A stretch of DNA of 64,000 nt from Herbiconiux aconitum (GTDB taxonomy: Bacteria; Actinomycetota; Actinomycetes; Actinomycetales; Microbacteriaceae), in the NCBI RefSeq assembly GCF_024979235.1, contig NZ_JANLCM010000001.1, forward strand, positions 1,550,001 to 1,614,000, written 5' to 3'. Positions within the stretch are counted from its first letter, which is position 1, and each line of letters begins with the position of its first letter. The position numbers and the translations under genes are program-made. Positions 24,062-32,743 of this stretch are shown one piece after another. The notes beneath the pieces are model-generated. The model searched no databases, had not been told where the DNA came from, and saw only the letters and a program-made list of their open reading frames with translations.

Positions 24062-24092
24062 TGGCAAAATGATGTGCCGAAATGGCAAGATG
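24062..24092. promoter_or_regulatory. Operator-like direct repeats in the oxidoreductase/XRE-cupin divergon
   Basis: TGGCAAAATG (24062-24071) and TGGCAAGATG (24083-24092) are spaced exactly 21 bp, two helical turns. A small inverted motif TGCC-N5-GGCA (24075-24087) overlaps. The 64-bp region lies between the two divergent start codons and must hold both promoters. Confidence 0.45.
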
Positions 24093-24097
24093 AGCGG

Positions 24098-24709
24098 ATG
24101 AGCGAAACGACAGCCGACCCCACGCCCGCCGCGGAGAGTCGCGGCGTCCGGATCGGCGCCCGGCTGAAGGCTGCACGACTCGAACGCGACCTGACCCTCG
24201 CCGAGCTCGCTGCCACCACCGGCATCTCGGCGAGCACCATCTCGCGGCTGGAGGGTGGCAAGCGGCAGCCGAACCTCGAGCTGCTCATCCCCCTCTCCGC
24301 GGCGCTCGAGGTGACCATCGACGAGCTGGTGTCGGATGCGGTACCCGATCCGCGGGTGCGACCCCGACTCTCGAAACGGTGGGGCGCCGAGGTCGAGATG
24401 CTGTCGCGGGAGGGCTCAGCCATGCAGACGGTGCGGATGGTGCTGCACCGGCGCGACGAGGAGCCCGAGCTGCGCAGCCACGAGGGGTTCGAGTGGCTCT
24501 ACGTGCTCGACGGCCGGTTGCGGCTGCGACTCGGCGAGCACGACATCGTGCTGAAGCCGGGGGAGGCGGCGGAGTTCGCGACGCGGGTACCGCACTGGCT
24601 GGGCAGCGCCGATGACCAGCCCGTGGAGCTCATCGGCATCTTCAGTCGCGACGGCGAGCGCATCCACGTGCGGGCGCAGACCGAGCCCGACCGGCGCGCG
24701 GGGCGCTGA
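24098..24709 (+). CDS. XRE-family regulator with C-terminal cupin domain
   Basis: ATG 24098 gives 203 residues. Residues about 18-75 are an XRE helix-turn-helix (IGARLKAARLERDLTLAELAATTGISASTISRLEGGKRQPNLELL); residues about 125-190 are a cupin (EEPELRSHEGFEWLYVLDGRLRLRLGEHDIVLKPGEAAEFATRVPHWLG) that probably senses a small ligand or metal. Such HTH-cupin proteins often regulate the adjacent divergent gene, here the thioredoxin-reductase-like oxidoreductase. Two TGGCAAAATG-like repeats lie between the two starts. Confidence 0.9.
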   Translation: MSETTADPTPAAESRGVRIGARLKAARLERDLTLAELAATTGISASTISRLEGGKRQPNLELLIPLSAALEVTIDELVSDAVPDPRVRPRLSKRWGAEVEMLSREGSAMQTVRMVLHRRDEEPELRSHEGFEWLYVLDGRLRLRLGEHDIVLKPGEAAEFATRVPHWLGSADDQPVELIGIFSRDGERIHVRAQTEPDRRAGR

Positions 24710-24727
24710 GCCGGGGCTTTGCCTCGA

Positions 24728-24743
24728 GCCGCCGAGCGGCGGC
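24728..24743 (+). terminator. GC-rich hairpin after the XRE-cupin gene
   Basis: A 6-bp all-GC stem (gccgcc/ggcggc) with a 4-nt loop begins 19 bp after the stop. A second, imperfect stem (24746-24759 with 24813-24825) follows in the 195-bp convergent gap and may serve the opposite gene. Confidence 0.45.
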
Positions 24744-24904
24744 AGCCGAAACAACGGAGAAATCCGGGTTGGAACGGAAAGTACGGAGTCTCAGACCGCT
24801 GGGGAACTCATGCTCCGTCGTTCGGACGCCCGGGCGACCGGGCACCCGGCCGCCTGTGGCGCGGGCCGCTCGCGGTGGCCGGCGCCACCCGCAGCCCGCG
24901 CCTC

Positions 24905-25687
24905 TCAGCGCAAGAACGCCTCGAGCTCCGCCGCCATCACCTCCGGCGCCCACCCGTGGTTCGCCGCGTCGACCACCGAACTGCGGGCGTCGGGCAGCGT
25001 AGCCACGAGCGCCGAGGTCACCGGGGGGAAGATCGGCAGCGTCTCGCTCCCGTACATCACGAGGGTCGGCACCGTCACGTGCGCCCACTGCTCGGCCCAC
25101 GGGGCGTGCTGCGCACGTTCGAGCACGGCGGCGTCGTACTCCAGCGTGGGCGCGTTCTGCACCATGACCGGCCAGGCCGGACTGCTCTTCGCGCCCGCCA
25201 GCCACTCGGGCGGCATGTCGGACATGTAGAACTCCACGGCGCCCTCCCGATCCCCGGATCGTAGCCGGGACTGCAACCCGCGGAACCAGGCGCCACCGTC
25301 TCCCGCGCCTTCGAGGTCGAGCGGGATCTCCCAGAGCGCCAGTTTCGACACCCCGATGCGGGCCTCGGCTGCCCAGAGGCAGAGCGCAGAGCCCGAGGAG
25401 TTGCCGAAGAGGGCCGCCGATCCGCCCACTACGTCGATCAGCGCGGCGATGTCGTCGATCTCCCGCTCGATCGCGAAGGGCGCCGTGTCGGTGCTCTCGC
25501 CGCGCCCGCGCCGGTCGTAGTTGACCGTGGTGAAGCCGCGTTCGGCGAGAAGGTGCGCGAGCTGCGCGGTGCCCGGGTCGAATGCGCGGAAGTTGAACGC
25601 CGAGGCCACGAAGATCACCGCCGGACCCTCGCCTTCGCGGTCGTAGGCGATGCGGGTGCCGTCGGATGAGGTGACGAATTCGGACAT
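24905..25687 (-). CDS. Alpha/beta hydrolase
   Basis: ATG 25687 has GAAGGAGA upstream; an in-frame ATG 25720 would add 11 residues. The 260-residue protein shows an oxyanion region VIFVASAFNFRAFD (replacing the usual HG), NYDRRGRGES, the nucleophile elbow GNSSGSALCLW, the acid in VPTLVMYGSE and the catalytic His in ANHGWAPE. It is a soluble esterase-like hydrolase of undefined substrate. The missing HG after strand 3 is shared by a subgroup of actinobacterial hydrolases. Confidence 0.83.
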   Translation of the reverse strand: MSEFVTSSDGTRIAYDREGEGPAVIFVASAFNFRAFDPGTAQLAHLLAERGFTTVNYDRRGRGESTDTAPFAIEREIDDIAALIDVVGGSAALFGNSSGSALCLWAAEARIGVSKLALWEIPLDLEGAGDGGAWFRGLQSRLRSGDREGAVEFYMSDMPPEWLAGAKSSPAWPVMVQNAPTLEYDAAVLERAQHAPWAEQWAHVTVPTLVMYGSETLPIFPPVTSALVATLPDARSSVVDAANHGWAPEVMAAELEAFLR

Positions 25688-25790
25688 CGAATCTCCTTCA
25701 CTTGTGGACACTGTACACATTGCCGTGAGCGCCTCGCGAAGTCAACCGCATGGCCTCGCCGGAGGCGCGGGCCGGAGGTAGCCTCAGAGC

Positions 25791-26426
25791 ATGGCCACCC
25801 CGCCCCGCCCCCGGCGCCCGACCCGCGACCTGCGCTTCGCGGGTCGCATCGCCGGCTTCGGCACCACCTCCGGAACCCGCGTCGTGCTCGGACTGTGGGA
25901 ATCGTCGCCGTTCGGGCGCTTCGCCGACGCGATGATCGAGGATGCGCGGGGTCACCGCATCCTGTTCGCCCCGACCGACGAGGTGGCGGCTTTCATCGCC
26001 GCGACCTACGCCTTCGACGAGGTGCGCGTGCTGCCGGTCACCCGGCGGCGGATCGAAGGCGGCCTGGCGCTCGACGCCACTGCTCTCTCGGTGCGCCTGC
26101 GGGTCGGACCGGTCTCTCCGCTCGGCCGCGTGCTGCGGTCGGTGCCGCCGCGGCTCGCGACGCATCCGGCCTGGCTGCGGCTGATCGACCCGGTGGCCCG
26201 CACGTTCCAGCCCGGGGTGCACACGGCCGGGAGCGCGGGCGGCGGCCGGCGGGAGTTCTACGGTGTGACGGTGGCGCGCACGATCGTGTGGGCCGAGGCT
26301 CGCCTCGATGGAACGGACCTCGGGGCGTTCGCGCCGCTCGATCCGCCGGTGCGTTTCGGCTTCGCCTCCGCGCCCCGGCAGCCGCACCTCGTCGACGTGG
26401 TGACGACGATCCGCGAGCCCGTGTAG
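25791..26426 (+). CDS. Conserved hypothetical protein
   Basis: A 211-residue protein without signal peptide or clear membrane helices. It starts with an Arg/Pro-rich segment, then DLRFAGRIAGFGTTSGTRVVLGLWESSPFGRFADAMIEDARGHRILFAP, and ends FGFASAPRQPHLVDVVTTIREPV. Codon bias supports coding. The pattern is familiar from conserved proteins of Microbacteriaceae and relatives, but no domain name or function can be given with confidence. It stands alone between the divergent hydrolase gene and the LacI operon. Confidence 0.7.
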   Translation: MATPPRPRRPTRDLRFAGRIAGFGTTSGTRVVLGLWESSPFGRFADAMIEDARGHRILFAPTDEVAAFIAATYAFDEVRVLPVTRRRIEGGLALDATALSVRLRVGPVSPLGRVLRSVPPRLATHPAWLRLIDPVARTFQPGVHTAGSAGGGRREFYGVTVARTIVWAEARLDGTDLGAFAPLDPPVRFGFASAPRQPHLVDVVTTIREPV

Positions 26427-26512
26427 CGACGCATCACCGATCACGTCGGCACGTAGGGTCATCGCATTCGACCCGGATTCCATCTTGCGCCCCGTCCATC
26501 GCGCTGTTAGTG

Positions 26513-26541
26513 TCGAACCGGTTCGAATCGAACCGGTTCGA
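26513..26541 (+). promoter_or_regulatory. Two adjacent LacI-type operators before the arabinoside operon
   Basis: TCGAACCGGTTCGA is a perfect 14-bp palindrome and occurs twice (26513-26526 and 26528-26541), centre to centre 15 bp. The central CG and AACCGGTT core are typical of LacI-family sites. They lie 23 bp before the LacI start and would cover the transcription start, giving autorepression of the operon. Confidence 0.8.
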
Positions 26542-26563
26542 TAACAAGTCGATGGAGACCGCA

Positions 26564-27586
26564 ATGGTGACGATCGGAGACGTGGCCCGCGTCGCGGGTG
26601 TGTCCCGGAGCACGGCGTCGTACGCGCTGTCCGGCAAGCGGTCCATCTCCGCCGAAGTGCGCCAGAAGGTCGAACAGGCGGTGCAGAACCTCGGCTACAC
26701 GCCGAACGCCGGAGCGAAAGCACTCGCCACCTCACAGACGAAGGTTCTCGGTCTGCTGGCCCGCTTCCTCGAAGACGAGTTCGCGCCCGCGATGCTGCAG
26801 TACATCCTCGGAGTCACGAATCGGGCCCGGGAGGCGGGCTACGACACGCTGCTCCTGACCGAGGAAGACGGCGCCTCCGCCCTCAAGCGCATCTCGGATT
26901 CGCGTATGGTCGACGGTTTCATCCTGCTCAACGTGGCGGAGAACGACGACCGCCTCGGCATCCTGCGCGACGCCGCCCAGCCCGGTTCCCTGGTGGGGCT
27001 GCCCGGCGACCCGACGGGCATCGACGTGTTCGATCTCGACTTCGTCACAGCGGGTCGTCTCATGGTCGAGACGCTGCACGCACTCGGCCACCGTGAGCTG
27101 ATCCTGGTCTCGCAGCCCGAACACGTGCTGGAGCGCGGCGGAGCCTACGTGTGGCGGCTTGCGAACGCCGCTCAGGAGCGGGCCGCAGAACTCGGTGTCG
27201 AACTCCACCACCACTTCGGGTCGTCGAGCCAGCCCGAGATCGGCGGCGAACTCGTCGGACTGCTGGATGCGCATCCCTCGGCCACCGGCCTCCTGCTGAA
27301 CAACGAGGCTGCTGCGGCCGCCCTGCCCAACGTGCTCCAGTCGCGCGGCCTGTCCGCCCCCGCTGACATCTCCGTCATCGGCCGCTACTCCGACGACTTC
27401 GCCCGCACGTTCTCGCTCCCGTACTCCGCGATCGACAGCGCCGCCGATGAACTCGGCCGCCTCGCCGTGGAGCACCTGATCTCCCGCATCGAAGGCACCG
27501 CCGATGCGGAATCAACCGTCGTCGACCTGGTCGCACCCAGGATCGATGACCGCGGCAGTACCGCGGTACCGCCAACCCGCCACTGA
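26564..27586 (+). CDS. LacI-family transcriptional regulator of the arabinoside-utilisation operon
   Basis: ATG 26564 has GGAG six bases upstream; ATG 26552 is possible. The 340-residue repressor has the LacI helix-turn-helix and hinge (VTIGDVARVAGVSRSTASYALSGKRSISAEVRQKVEQAVQNLGYTPNAGAKALAT) and a periplasmic-binding-protein-like effector domain with PADISVIGRYSDDFARTFSLPYSAI near the end. It is the first gene of a run of six same-strand genes for import and hydrolysis of a glycan, and two palindromic operators precede it. The inducer is probably a mono- or oligosaccharide released from the substrate. Confidence 0.93.
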   Translation: MVTIGDVARVAGVSRSTASYALSGKRSISAEVRQKVEQAVQNLGYTPNAGAKALATSQTKVLGLLARFLEDEFAPAMLQYILGVTNRAREAGYDTLLLTEEDGASALKRISDSRMVDGFILLNVAENDDRLGILRDAAQPGSLVGLPGDPTGIDVFDLDFVTAGRLMVETLHALGHRELILVSQPEHVLERGGAYVWRLANAAQERAAELGVELHHHFGSSSQPEIGGELVGLLDAHPSATGLLLNNEAAAAALPNVLQSRGLSAPADISVIGRYSDDFARTFSLPYSAIDSAADELGRLAVEHLISRIEGTADAESTVVDLVAPRIDDRGSTAVPPTRH

Positions 27587-27631
27587 CACCAAGAGGCTCG
27601 GAACTCCGGGCACGTTCAAGGAGGAACACAC

Positions 27632-28891
27632 ATGATCACCAAGAAGCTCCGAGCGCCGCTCGTCGTCGCGGTCGCGGCGCTGAGCATCGGCGCTCTCGCC
27701 GGCTGCTCCGGCTCGGGCAACGCGACGTCCACCGACGCCTCCGGCGGCACCTACACCTGGTGGGACCCGTACCCCCAGCACGAAGAGGGCTCCGATTGGG
27801 CGAACCGCGTGCAGGCCTGTGGCACGGACGCCGGCGTCACGATCGAGCGCACGGCCTACGACACCACCGCGCTGACGAACCAGGCGCTGCTGGCCGCGCA
27901 GGAGGGCACCTCGCCCGACATCATCCTGCTCGACAACCCCGCCGTCTCCACCCTGGCCGACACCGGGATGCTCTCCACCACCGACGAACTCGGGCTCGAC
28001 ACCTCGAGCATCGACGCCAACCTGCTGGCCGCCGGTGAACTCGACGGCAAGGACTACGGCATCCCGATCGGCGCCAACACCCTGGCCCTCTACTACAACG
28101 CCGACATCCTGAAGCAGGCCGGTGTCGACCCCGCGTCGATCACCAGCTGGGCCGCGCTGACCGACGCCCTCGCCAAGGTGACGGCCGCGGGGCACAAGGG
28201 CATCACCTTCGCCGGCATCAACACCGAAGAGGGCTCGTTCCAGTTCCTCCCCTGGTTCTGGGGCGCCGGAGCCGACCTCACCAAGCTCGACTCGCCGGAA
28301 GCCGTGAAGGCGCTGACGCTGTGGACGGACTGGGTGAAGAAGGGCTACGCGCCGCAGTCGGTGATCACCAACTCGCAGAACACCACCTGGGAGGAGTTCA
28401 TCACGGGCGACTTCGCGTTCGGCGAGAACGGCACCTGGCAGGTCAACAGTGCCGCCGGGCAGTCCTTCCCGACCGGTGTGATCGAGCTTCCCGCAGAAAA
28501 CTCCGGCGTGGCTCCGGCTCCGACCGGTGGCGAGTTCATCACCGCTCCGGTGCAGCAGGACACCGCTCGCTACGAGACCACGAAGAAGATCATCGACTGC
28601 ATGACGACGCCGGAGGGCTTCGTCGAGACGGCCGACACCTTCGCCTACTACATCCCGCCGACCGCCGAAGGCCAGGACCAGCTGCTCCAGGAGCACCCGG
28701 AGCTCGAGACCTGGGTCTCGGCCGTGCAGGCCGCGAAGGGACGCACGAGCGACAACCTGGGCACCGACTACCCGCTGATCTCCGAGCAGCTGTGGACGGC
28801 CGTGCAGAGCTCGCTCTCCGGTGCAGCGACGCCTCAGGATGCGCTGGCCGCCGCCCAGAAGGCCGCCGCCGCGGCGACCGACGGAAAGTGA
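27632..28891 (+). CDS. ABC transporter sugar-binding lipoprotein
   Basis: Strong RBS AAGGAGG precedes ATG 27632. The 419-residue protein has a lipoprotein signal ending at lipobox LAGC (22-25), then a Ser/Gly-rich linker and a family 1 solute-binding fold (YTWWDPYPQHEEGSDW, DIILLDNPAVSTLADTG, YYNADILKQAGVDPASITSW, NGTWQVNS). It captures an oligosaccharide outside the cell for the two permeases that follow. No ATPase is encoded here; a shared MsiK-type ATPase elsewhere is the usual solution in actinobacteria. Confidence 0.93.
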   Translation: MITKKLRAPLVVAVAALSIGALAGCSGSGNATSTDASGGTYTWWDPYPQHEEGSDWANRVQACGTDAGVTIERTAYDTTALTNQALLAAQEGTSPDIILLDNPAVSTLADTGMLSTTDELGLDTSSIDANLLAAGELDGKDYGIPIGANTLALYYNADILKQAGVDPASITSWAALTDALAKVTAAGHKGITFAGINTEEGSFQFLPWFWGAGADLTKLDSPEAVKALTLWTDWVKKGYAPQSVITNSQNTTWEEFITGDFAFGENGTWQVNSAAGQSFPTGVIELPAENSGVAPAPTGGEFITAPVQQDTARYETTKKIIDCMTTPEGFVETADTFAYYIPPTAEGQDQLLQEHPELETWVSAVQAAKGRTSDNLGTDYPLISEQLWTAVQSSLSGAATPQDALAAAQKAAAAATDGK

Positions 28892-28898
28892 CACCAGG

Positions 28899-28929
28899 TT
28901 CCGGGGCGGGCATCCCGCCCGCCCCGGAA
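28899..28929 (+). promoter_or_regulatory. GC hairpin between binding-protein and permease genes
   Basis: A 12-bp perfect stem (28899-28910 and 28918-28929) with a 7-nt loop lies just after the binding-protein stop and 20 bp before the first permease. Such hairpins in sugar ABC operons stabilise the upstream message or terminate part of the transcripts, giving more binding protein than permease. Confidence 0.65.
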
Positions 28930-28949
28930 TCGCTGACGAAGGACATGTG

Positions 28950-29918
28950 ATGACGATCTCCACGGCGCCGGCCGCAACGCCGACACGCGCCCCCGCCCCG
29001 GGCGCCCCCGCTCCGCAGAAGCGGAGAAGGGGCGGCGCGAGCGGCTCCCGCTGGGTCGCGGCGGCCTTTGCCGCTCCGCTGCTGGTCTACCTGCTCGCGT
29101 TCTACGCGTATCCGCTCATCCGGAGCATCGATCTCAGCATCCACGACTACAACGTGCGCGCCTTCGTGCAGGGCAACGCGGAGTTCGTCGGTCTGAAGAA
29201 CTACATCGACGTCATCTCGTCGCCGCTGTTCGGTCAGGCGATCTGGAACACCGTGGTGTTCGTGGTGGGATCGCTGATCTTCCAGTACGCCATCGGGCTC
29301 GCGCTGGCGGTGTTCTTCCGCAACAACTTCCGGTTGAGCGGCATCCTGCGTGCGCTGTTCCTGGTGCCGTGGCTCTTGCCGCTGATCGTCTCGGGGTCGA
29401 CGTGGGCCTGGATGCTCAACAGCGACAACGGCATCGTCAACTCGGTGCTGCAGACCTTCGGCATCGGTCAGATCAACTGGCTCACCTCGCCCGACACCTC
29501 GATGCTCGCCGTCGTGATCGCGAACATCTGGCTCGGCATCCCGTTCAACCTCGTCATCCTCTACTCGGGGCTGCAGAACATCTCCGCCGACGTGTACGAG
29601 GCGGCGTCGCTCGACGGTGCCGGCCCGTGGCGTCAGTTCTGGAGCATCACCTTCCCGCTGCTGCGGCCGGTCTCGGCGATCACCCTCTTGCTCGGACTCG
29701 TCTACACCCTGAAGGTCGTCGACATCATCTGGATCATGACGAAGGGCGGTCCGGCGAACTCCACCACCACGCTGGCGATCTGGTCGTACCGCGAAGCCTT
29801 CGGCACCGGTCAGCCCGATCTCTCACCCGCCGCCGCCGTCGGCAACATCCTCATCGTCATCGCGCTGATCTTCGGATTCATCTATCTGCGGATGCAGCGA
29901 CGTCAGGAGAACTCATGA
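28950..29918 (+). CDS. ABC transporter permease (MalF-type)
   Basis: ATG 28950 follows AAGGAC; GTG 28947 is adjacent. The 322-residue protein has a Pro/Ala-rich cytoplasmic N terminus, about six membrane helices and the EAA loop EAASLDGAGPWRQFWSITFPLL that contacts the ATPase. It forms the membrane channel with the next gene, whose start overlaps this stop by 4 bp (ATGA). The substrate is inferred from the operon: an arabinose-containing saccharide. Confidence 0.92.
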   Translation: MTISTAPAATPTRAPAPGAPAPQKRRRGGASGSRWVAAAFAAPLLVYLLAFYAYPLIRSIDLSIHDYNVRAFVQGNAEFVGLKNYIDVISSPLFGQAIWNTVVFVVGSLIFQYAIGLALAVFFRNNFRLSGILRALFLVPWLLPLIVSGSTWAWMLNSDNGIVNSVLQTFGIGQINWLTSPDTSMLAVVIANIWLGIPFNLVILYSGLQNISADVYEAASLDGAGPWRQFWSITFPLLRPVSAITLLLGLVYTLKVVDIIWIMTKGGPANSTTTLAIWSYREAFGTGQPDLSPAAAVGNILIVIALIFGFIYLRMQRRQENS

Positions 29919-30733
29919 CCGCCCGCCGGCCCTGGTGGAAGACGGCCCTCGGAATCGTCTTCACCGCCCTCATGCTCTTTCCGGTCTACTGGATGGTGAA
30001 CGTCTCGTTCACGAAGACCCAAGACCTCCGGCTCAGCCCGCCCCACATCTTCCCGGTCGATGCGACCCTCGACGGCTACACCGAGGTGCTGCAGCAGCAG
30101 TTGCCGAACCTCGGCACGAGCCTTCTGATCGGGCTGGGATGCGTGACCCTCACGCTGGTGATCGCCGCTCCGGCCGGGTATGCACTCGCGCTCCTGAACC
30201 TCCGGGGCGGCCGCACGCTCAACTTCGTGCTGCTCGTGGCCCAGATGATCCCCGGCGTCGTGATGGCCATGGGCTTCTATGCGATCTACGTGCGACTGGG
30301 CCTGCTCAACAGCGTCGGCGGACTGATCCTGGCCGACTCGACCATCGCCGTTCCGTTCGGCGTGCTGCTGTTCACCGCCTTCATGAGCGGTCTGCCGCGC
30401 GAACTGCTGCAGGCGGCCCGGATGGACGGCGCCGGCGCCTGGCGCACCTTCACCTCGGTGGTGCTGCCGCTCAGCCGCAACTCGGCGCTGACCGTCGCGC
30501 TGTTCGCGTTCCTCTGGGCGTGGTCGGACTTCGTCTTCGCCTCCACGCTCGCCCGCAACTCGGTGCTGAAGCCGGTCACCCTCGGCATCTACTCCTATAT
30601 CGGCAACAACACGACCCAGTGGAACGCCATCATGGCCACCGCCGTCGTGGCCTCCATCCCGGCGGCGATCCTGCTCATCGTCGCCCAGCGCTACGTCGCC
30701 GCCGGTGTCACCGCCGGCGCAGTGAAGGACTGA
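29915..30733 (+). CDS. ABC transporter permease (MalG-type)
   Basis: A 272-residue partner of the preceding permease, translationally coupled to it. It begins with a single helix (ALGIVFTALMLFPVYWMVNVSF) and a short extracellular segment, then four to five further helices. The EAA loop is LLQAARMDGAGAWRTFTSVVLPL. The usual MalG C terminus (YVAAGVTAGAVKD) is present. It completes the importer whose binding lipoprotein is encoded upstream. Confidence 0.92.
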   Translation: MTARRPWWKTALGIVFTALMLFPVYWMVNVSFTKTQDLRLSPPHIFPVDATLDGYTEVLQQQLPNLGTSLLIGLGCVTLTLVIAAPAGYALALLNLRGGRTLNFVLLVAQMIPGVVMAMGFYAIYVRLGLLNSVGGLILADSTIAVPFGVLLFTAFMSGLPRELLQAARMDGAGAWRTFTSVVLPLSRNSALTVALFAFLWAWSDFVFASTLARNSVLKPVTLGIYSYIGNNTTQWNAIMATAVVASIPAAILLIVAQRYVAAGVTAGAVKD

Positions 30734-30737
30734 ACAC

Positions 30738-32672
30738 GTGACCCTGCCCGCCACGACCACCTCCACGATGCCCGAGGTGCCCGGCCAGAACGCTGCGCCG
30801 GTGACCCCGTCGGCGTCGCCCCACCGCGGCGTCGGCGTGAGCGATGTGACGCTCCGCCCGATCGGCTTCTGGGGCCGGCGCCAGAGCGTCAACGCGGAGG
30901 CCACCCTCCAGCACTGCCTGGAGTGGATGGAGCGCCTCGGCTGGATCGAGAACTTCGATCGCGTGGCCCGCGGCGAGACCACCACCGACAGACCCGGATG
31001 GCAGTTCTCCGATTCGGAGATCTACAAGCTCCTCGAGGCGATGGCCTGGGAGCTGGGGCGCACGGCCGACGAGTCGCTCGCGGCGACCTTCGACGCTCTG
31101 GTGGCACGGGTGGGCGCGGCGCAAGACGCCGACGGCTATCTGAACACCGCTTTCGGGCATCCGGGGCTCCCGCCGCGGTACTCCGACCTGGCGATGGGCC
31201 ATGAGCTCTACAACATCGGCCACCTGGTGCAGGCCGGCGTGGCCCGGCACCGCACGGGCCACGACGACCAGCTGGTGCAGATCGCGCGGCGCGCGGCCGA
31301 TCAGCTCTGTGAAGAATTCGGTGCGACCGGCCGCGAGGCAGTCTGCGGTCACCCCGAGATAGAGGTGGCGCTCGTCGAGGCGGGGCGCGCATTCGGCGAG
31401 CGTCGCTACCTCGAACAGGCACGCCTGTTCATCGAACGCCGCGGTCGCGGCATCCTCCCGGTGAGGCCGCTCCTGTCGGCGGAGTACTTCCAGGACGACA
31501 TCCCGGTGCGCGACGCCACCGTCTTGCGCGGCCACGCCGTTCGGGCGCTGTACCTCACAGCGGGCGCCCTCGACGTGGCCCTGGAGACCGGCGACCAGGC
31601 TCTCTTCGACGCGGTCACCGGTCAGTGGGAGCGCACGGTCGCCCGTCGCACCTACCTCACCGGAGGCATGGGCTCCCGGCATCAAGACGAAGGGTTCGGT
31701 GACGACTTCGAGCTGCCGGCCGATCGCGCCTACTGCGAGACCTGCGCCGGCGTCGGATCGATCATGCTGGCCTGGCGGCTCTACCTCGCCACGGGAGACG
31801 TGCGTTATCCGGATCTCATCGAGCGCACCCTCTTCAACGTCGTCGCGACGTCGCCGAGTGCAGACGGCCGGTCGTTCTTCTACGCCAACCCGCTGCACCA
31901 GCGGGAAGCCGGCGCAGCCGCGAGCGACGGCGTGAACAACCGCGCCGAAGGCGGTGTGCGCGCGCCCTGGTTCGACGTCTCCTGCTGCCCCACGAACGTT
32001 GCGCGCACCCTCGCATCGCTCGGCTCCTACCTGGCTTCGACCGATGACGAGGGGATGACGCTGCTGCAGTATGCGGCGGGCGAGATCCGCGCGGGCGGCT
32101 TCGTGCTGGAGGTCGAGACGAGCTATCCCGACGCGGGAACGGTGCGCGTGAGAGTGCTCGACGCGCCGCACGCCGAGGCGCGACTCCGCCTGCGCATCCC
32201 CGGCTGGGCCGACGCCGCCACGGTTCGCGTGAACGGCGAGCACCCCTCGACCGTCGCGCCCGGCTGGGCAGACATCCGCCGATCGTTCCGGAGCGGCGAC
32301 GAGCTGACCCTCGAACTGCCCGTCGCCCCGCGCCTGACCTGGCCCGACCCCCGCATCGACGCCGTGCGCGACACCGTCGCCGTCGAACGCGGGCCGCTCG
32401 TTCTCTGCCTGGAGTCGACGGATCTCCCGGACGGCGTCGGCATCGACGACATCCAGCTCCGCTCCGACGCCGTGCTGACCGCTCATCGCGACGGTGCTCT
32501 CGCCCAGGGCGAGATCATCGCGGTGCCGGCGAGCACCGGATCGCTTCCTTACCGAGCCGATCGCTCGCACTCGAGCGACCCGCGACCGGTCGCCCTCAGC
32601 CTCGTGCCGTATCACCGCTGGGCCGAGCGCGGCCCCGCGACGATGCGCATCTTCCTGCCCGTGACCGGCTGA
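30738..32672 (+). CDS. GH127 beta-L-arabinofuranosidase
   Basis: GTG start 4 bp after the permease stop. The 644-residue protein is a full-length GH127 (alpha/alpha)6-barrel enzyme without signal peptide, so it acts in the cytoplasm on imported saccharides. The Zn/Cys centre known from Bifidobacterium HypBA1 can be placed: Glu334 and Cys336 in AYCETCAGVGS, and Cys416-Cys417 in WFDVSCCPTN, with Cys416 as nucleophile; Glu318 in HQDEGFGDDF is the probable acid/base. These enzymes release L-arabinose from beta-1,2-linked arabinofuranosides such as those on plant hydroxyproline-rich glycoproteins. Confidence 0.93.
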   Translation: MTLPATTTSTMPEVPGQNAAPVTPSASPHRGVGVSDVTLRPIGFWGRRQSVNAEATLQHCLEWMERLGWIENFDRVARGETTTDRPGWQFSDSEIYKLLEAMAWELGRTADESLAATFDALVARVGAAQDADGYLNTAFGHPGLPPRYSDLAMGHELYNIGHLVQAGVARHRTGHDDQLVQIARRAADQLCEEFGATGREAVCGHPEIEVALVEAGRAFGERRYLEQARLFIERRGRGILPVRPLLSAEYFQDDIPVRDATVLRGHAVRALYLTAGALDVALETGDQALFDAVTGQWERTVARRTYLTGGMGSRHQDEGFGDDFELPADRAYCETCAGVGSIMLAWRLYLATGDVRYPDLIERTLFNVVATSPSADGRSFFYANPLHQREAGAAASDGVNNRAEGGVRAPWFDVSCCPTNVARTLASLGSYLASTDDEGMTLLQYAAGEIRAGGFVLEVETSYPDAGTVRVRVLDAPHAEARLRLRIPGWADAATVRVNGEHPSTVAPGWADIRRSFRSGDELTLELPVAPRLTWPDPRIDAVRDTVAVERGPLVLCLESTDLPDGVGIDDIQLRSDAVLTAHRDGALAQGEIIAVPASTGSLPYRADRSHSSDPRPVALSLVPYHRWAERGPATMRIFLPVTG

Positions 32673-32743
32673 GAACCGCCGGCTCGGCCCCTGATCGCCC
32701 CGCCACACATCCACCACATCATCACGCGAAGGAGCATGACGAC

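Noticed and set aside
26513..26541. The TCGAAC...GTTCGA palindromes could be LexA (SOS) boxes.
   Set aside because: Actinobacterial LexA boxes have four bases between CGAAC and GTTCG; here only two separate TCGAAC and GTTCGA. The site sits directly before a LacI-family gene, which explains it better.
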